From NCBI RefSeq assembly GCF_000376945.1, contig NZ_AQXU01000016.1, positions 1 through 64,000 of the forward strand: 64,000 nt of DNA, in the 5' to 3' direction. Shown here in pieces: positions 62,134-64,000 of this stretch. The notes under the pieces were generated by a model, which saw only the letters and a program-made list of their open reading frames with translations, searched no databases and was not told the origin of the DNA. The translations under genes and the position numbers were made by a program. This DNA is from Leeia oryzae DSM 17879. Its GTDB lineage: Bacteria > Pseudomonadota > Gammaproteobacteria > Burkholderiales > Leeiaceae. Position 1 is the stretch's first letter. Each line of letters begins with the position of its first letter.

Positions 62134-63864
62134 ATGTTCGAGCTGTTCACGCCGATTCTTCATCAAAATAATAATAGTCTGAAGCCGAACCGCTGGGACT
62201 GGATCTTGCTACCCTTTGTGCTGGCCGTGCTGGTGTTGCTGGCGTATGCCGCCATGCAGATGACCAAGCCGTTCCACATCGGCGAAGTCACGCCCATTTC
62301 GCTGTCGCCAGCCTACCTGCCCTACTACCTGCTGCGCACCATCCTGCGGATGTTCACGGCGCTGTTTTTCTCGCTGCTGTTCAGCTTTGTGTTTGCCGCT
62401 GTCGCCGCCAAGTACAAAACCGCCGAGAAATTCATGATCCCGATGCTTGATATCTTACAATCGGTGCCGATTCTCGGGTTTCAGGCCATTGCCATTGCCC
62501 CGTTTATTGCCTTCTTCCCCGGCAATCTGCTGGGTGTAGAATGCGCGGCCATTTTTGCCATCTTCACCTCGCAAGCCTGGAACATGGCATTCAGCCTGTA
62601 CCAGTCCATCCGTAACGTACCGCCAGAGCTCAACGAAGCCTCACGCGTGTTCCAGATGACGGGCTGGCAGCGCTTCTGGCGGCTGGAGCTGCCGTTTGCC
62701 ATGCCCGGATTGCTGTGGAACATGATGATGTCCATGTCCGGCGGATGGTTCTTTCTGGTCGCGGCCGAGGCCATCTCGGTAGCAGGGCAAGACATCAAGC
62801 TACCGGGTATCGGTGCATATATCGCCGTCGCCATCGAAACCAAGAACGGTTCAGCCATCGCTTACGCTATTCTGGCCATGCTGACCGGCATCCTCTTGTA
62901 CGACCAGTTATTCTTCCGTCCGTTGCTGGCCTGGGCTGACAAGTTCCGCTTTGAAGAAACCCAAGGTGATACGGCCCAGAAATCCTGGTTGCTGGACTGG
63001 GGCCGTAAAAGCAATTGGGTACGTGCAGCCACCGAATCTTTCTGGATGCACATGCGCAAAACGCTGGGCTGGTTCGGCAAGCGCCCGTCAGACAAACCAC
63101 TGGCGCACCCGGTCTTCAAACACCGAGACCGCCTGGCACGCATCGGGGAATCCCTGCTGTTTCTGCTGCTGGCGATTACCGTCTACCGGCTGGTGCTATT
63201 CATCCATCGCGATGTGGGCTGGCAAGAGGCCTTGCACGTCTTCGGGCTGGGGTTCATCACCCTGTTCCGGGTCATGTTGCTCATCGGTCTGGCGTCGCTA
63301 TTCTGGGTACCCGTCGCCATCTGGATCGGGCTACGTCCCCGCTATGCACAAAAGATTCAGGCGGTGGCCCAGTTTCTGGCGGCCTTCCCGGTCAACCTGA
63401 TGTTCCCGGTGGTGGTTTTCTGCATTGTCAGGCTGGACCTGAACCCCGGCATCTGGCTCAGCCCGCTGATGGTATTCGGTACGCAGTGGTACATCCTGTT
63501 TAACGTGGTGGCCGGTGCGTCTTCCATCCCCAACGAGCTGCGCCTTGCAGCCGACAACCTGGGGCTCAAGGGCTGGCTGAAGTGGAAGCGCGTCTATCTG
63601 CCGGCCGTTTTCCCCAGCTTTGTTACCGGCGCCATTACCGCCAGTGGCGGCTCATGGAACGCCAGCATCGTGTCCGAATATGTATCCTGGGGTAAAACCC
63701 GCCTGATTGCCGACGGTCTGGGCAGCTATATCAAACAGATGACCGATATCGGCGACTTTCATCGCATTGCACTCGGCATTGGCGTGATGTGCATTTTCGT
63801 CATGCTGCTGAACCGCTTCTTCTGGCGCAAGCTCTATATTCTGGCCGAAGACAAAGGACATTAA
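62134..63864 (+). CDS. ABC transporter permease, fused double BPD domains (NitT/TauT-like)
   Basis: A 576-residue permease made of two binding-protein-dependent transport domains in one chain, about twelve membrane helices. The two EAA loops are ELNEASRVFQMTGWQRFWRLELPFAMPG and ELRLAADNLGLKGWLKWKRVYLPAVFPS, each contacting one ATPase. The linker between halves (about 270-330) is charged. Fusions of this type occur in anion (nitrate, sulfonate, bicarbonate-like) importers. The ATPase gene follows after nine bases; no substrate-binding protein gene is visible. Confidence 0.9.
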   Translation: MFELFTPILHQNNNSLKPNRWDWILLPFVLAVLVLLAYAAMQMTKPFHIGEVTPISLSPAYLPYYLLRTILRMFTALFFSLLFSFVFAAVAAKYKTAEKFMIPMLDILQSVPILGFQAIAIAPFIAFFPGNLLGVECAAIFAIFTSQAWNMAFSLYQSIRNVPPELNEASRVFQMTGWQRFWRLELPFAMPGLLWNMMMSMSGGWFFLVAAEAISVAGQDIKLPGIGAYIAVAIETKNGSAIAYAILAMLTGILLYDQLFFRPLLAWADKFRFEETQGDTAQKSWLLDWGRKSNWVRAATESFWMHMRKTLGWFGKRPSDKPLAHPVFKHRDRLARIGESLLFLLLAITVYRLVLFIHRDVGWQEALHVFGLGFITLFRVMLLIGLASLFWVPVAIWIGLRPRYAQKIQAVAQFLAAFPVNLMFPVVVFCIVRLDLNPGIWLSPLMVFGTQWYILFNVVAGASSIPNELRLAADNLGLKGWLKWKRVYLPAVFPSFVTGAITASGGSWNASIVSEYVSWGKTRLIADGLGSYIKQMTDIGDFHRIALGIGVMCIFVMLLNRFFWRKLYILAEDKGH

Positions 63865-63873
63865 GGACATACC

Positions 63874-64000
63874 ATGCAGGACTTCCTGTTAGAACTGACC
63901 GCCGTCGACAAAAACTTCCAGACCACTGACGGCACCGCCAGAAAAGTACTGGAAAATGTGGATTTCACCCTGCACGAAGGCGAAATTGTCGCCCTGCTGG
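63874..64000 (+). CDS. ABC transporter ATP-binding subunit (partial, runs off the edge)
   Basis: The first 42 codons of an ATPase: MQDFLLELTAVDKNFQ to HEGEIVALL, the strand leading to the Walker A motif, which lies beyond the window. AAGGA precedes the ATG. Belongs to the permease gene upstream. Confidence 0.88.
   Translation, partial: MQDFLLELTAVDKNFQTTDGTARKVLENVDFTLHEGEIVALL

Noticed and set aside
1-64000. CRISPR array, prophage, integron or insertion sequence
   Set aside because: No regular repeats with spacers, no transposase, integrase or phage structural gene found in any part of the window.

Overview
The window looks like chromosomal DNA of a betaproteobacterium, most likely in or near the Neisseriales/Chromobacteriaceae. 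This rests on gene content (DUF3149, DUF1415, DUF455, YaeQ, YceH, RlmM, KdpFABCDE), moderate-to-high GC and the style of the rRNA leader; no rRNA gene lies inside the window to prove it. Gene density is high, there is no transposase, integrase, tRNA or CRISPR array, and most of the region is ordinary core and accessory chromosome.

Layout. 1-310 is the promoter and leader of an rRNA operon running leftwards off the edge. 0.3-15 kb holds housekeeping and conserved hypothetical genes: DUF455, DUF599, an RBBP9-type hydrolase, a diguanylate cyclase, a DEAD-box helicase with a long leader, mscL, two rRNA-methyltransferase-type genes, a small DUF3149 protein behind a good FNR-type promoter, a glutamine synthetase homologue and an exonuclease/GIY-YIG fusion. 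15-31 kb has a ClpP-like protease, a Bcr/CflA pump, methyltransferase, peptide deformylase, YaeQ, YceH, ferredoxin-NADP reductase, an orphan nucleosidase-like gene and a MocR regulator divergent from an aminotransferase. 31-41 kb has lipoprotein, exonuclease, a DHA2 pump with MarR, LysR divergent from azoreductase, a methyltransferase-DUF1653 fusion, VOC, EVE, flavin reductase and DUF1415 genes. 41-46 kb has a slipin, a zinc-less DksA paralogue, fumarase and a DapB-like protein that lacks the usual catalytic histidines.

46-54 kb is a complete high-affinity K+ uptake operon (kdpF-A-B-C-D-E) preceded by an additional 30-residue membrane protein gene that overlaps kdpF. 54-59 kb has a GlxA-type regulator divergent from an isochorismatase-like hydrolase, a Tat-exported protein of unknown function flanked by two fragments of a sensor kinase, and an intact two-component system.

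59-64 kb is the most unusual part: an alpha/beta hydrolase with a cysteine in the nucleophile elbow, an acyl carrier protein and a ketosynthase with a complete Cys-His-His triad, in overlapping genes. They are followed by a DUF4337 membrane protein and a double-permease ABC transporter whose ATPase runs off the right edge. It looks like a small, self-contained acyl-chain building or transfer cassette without its own reductases, and is my best candidate for an undescribed system. Four GTAG-headed REP-like palindromes lie between genes at 26.6, 27.6, 36.9 and 37.0 kb.
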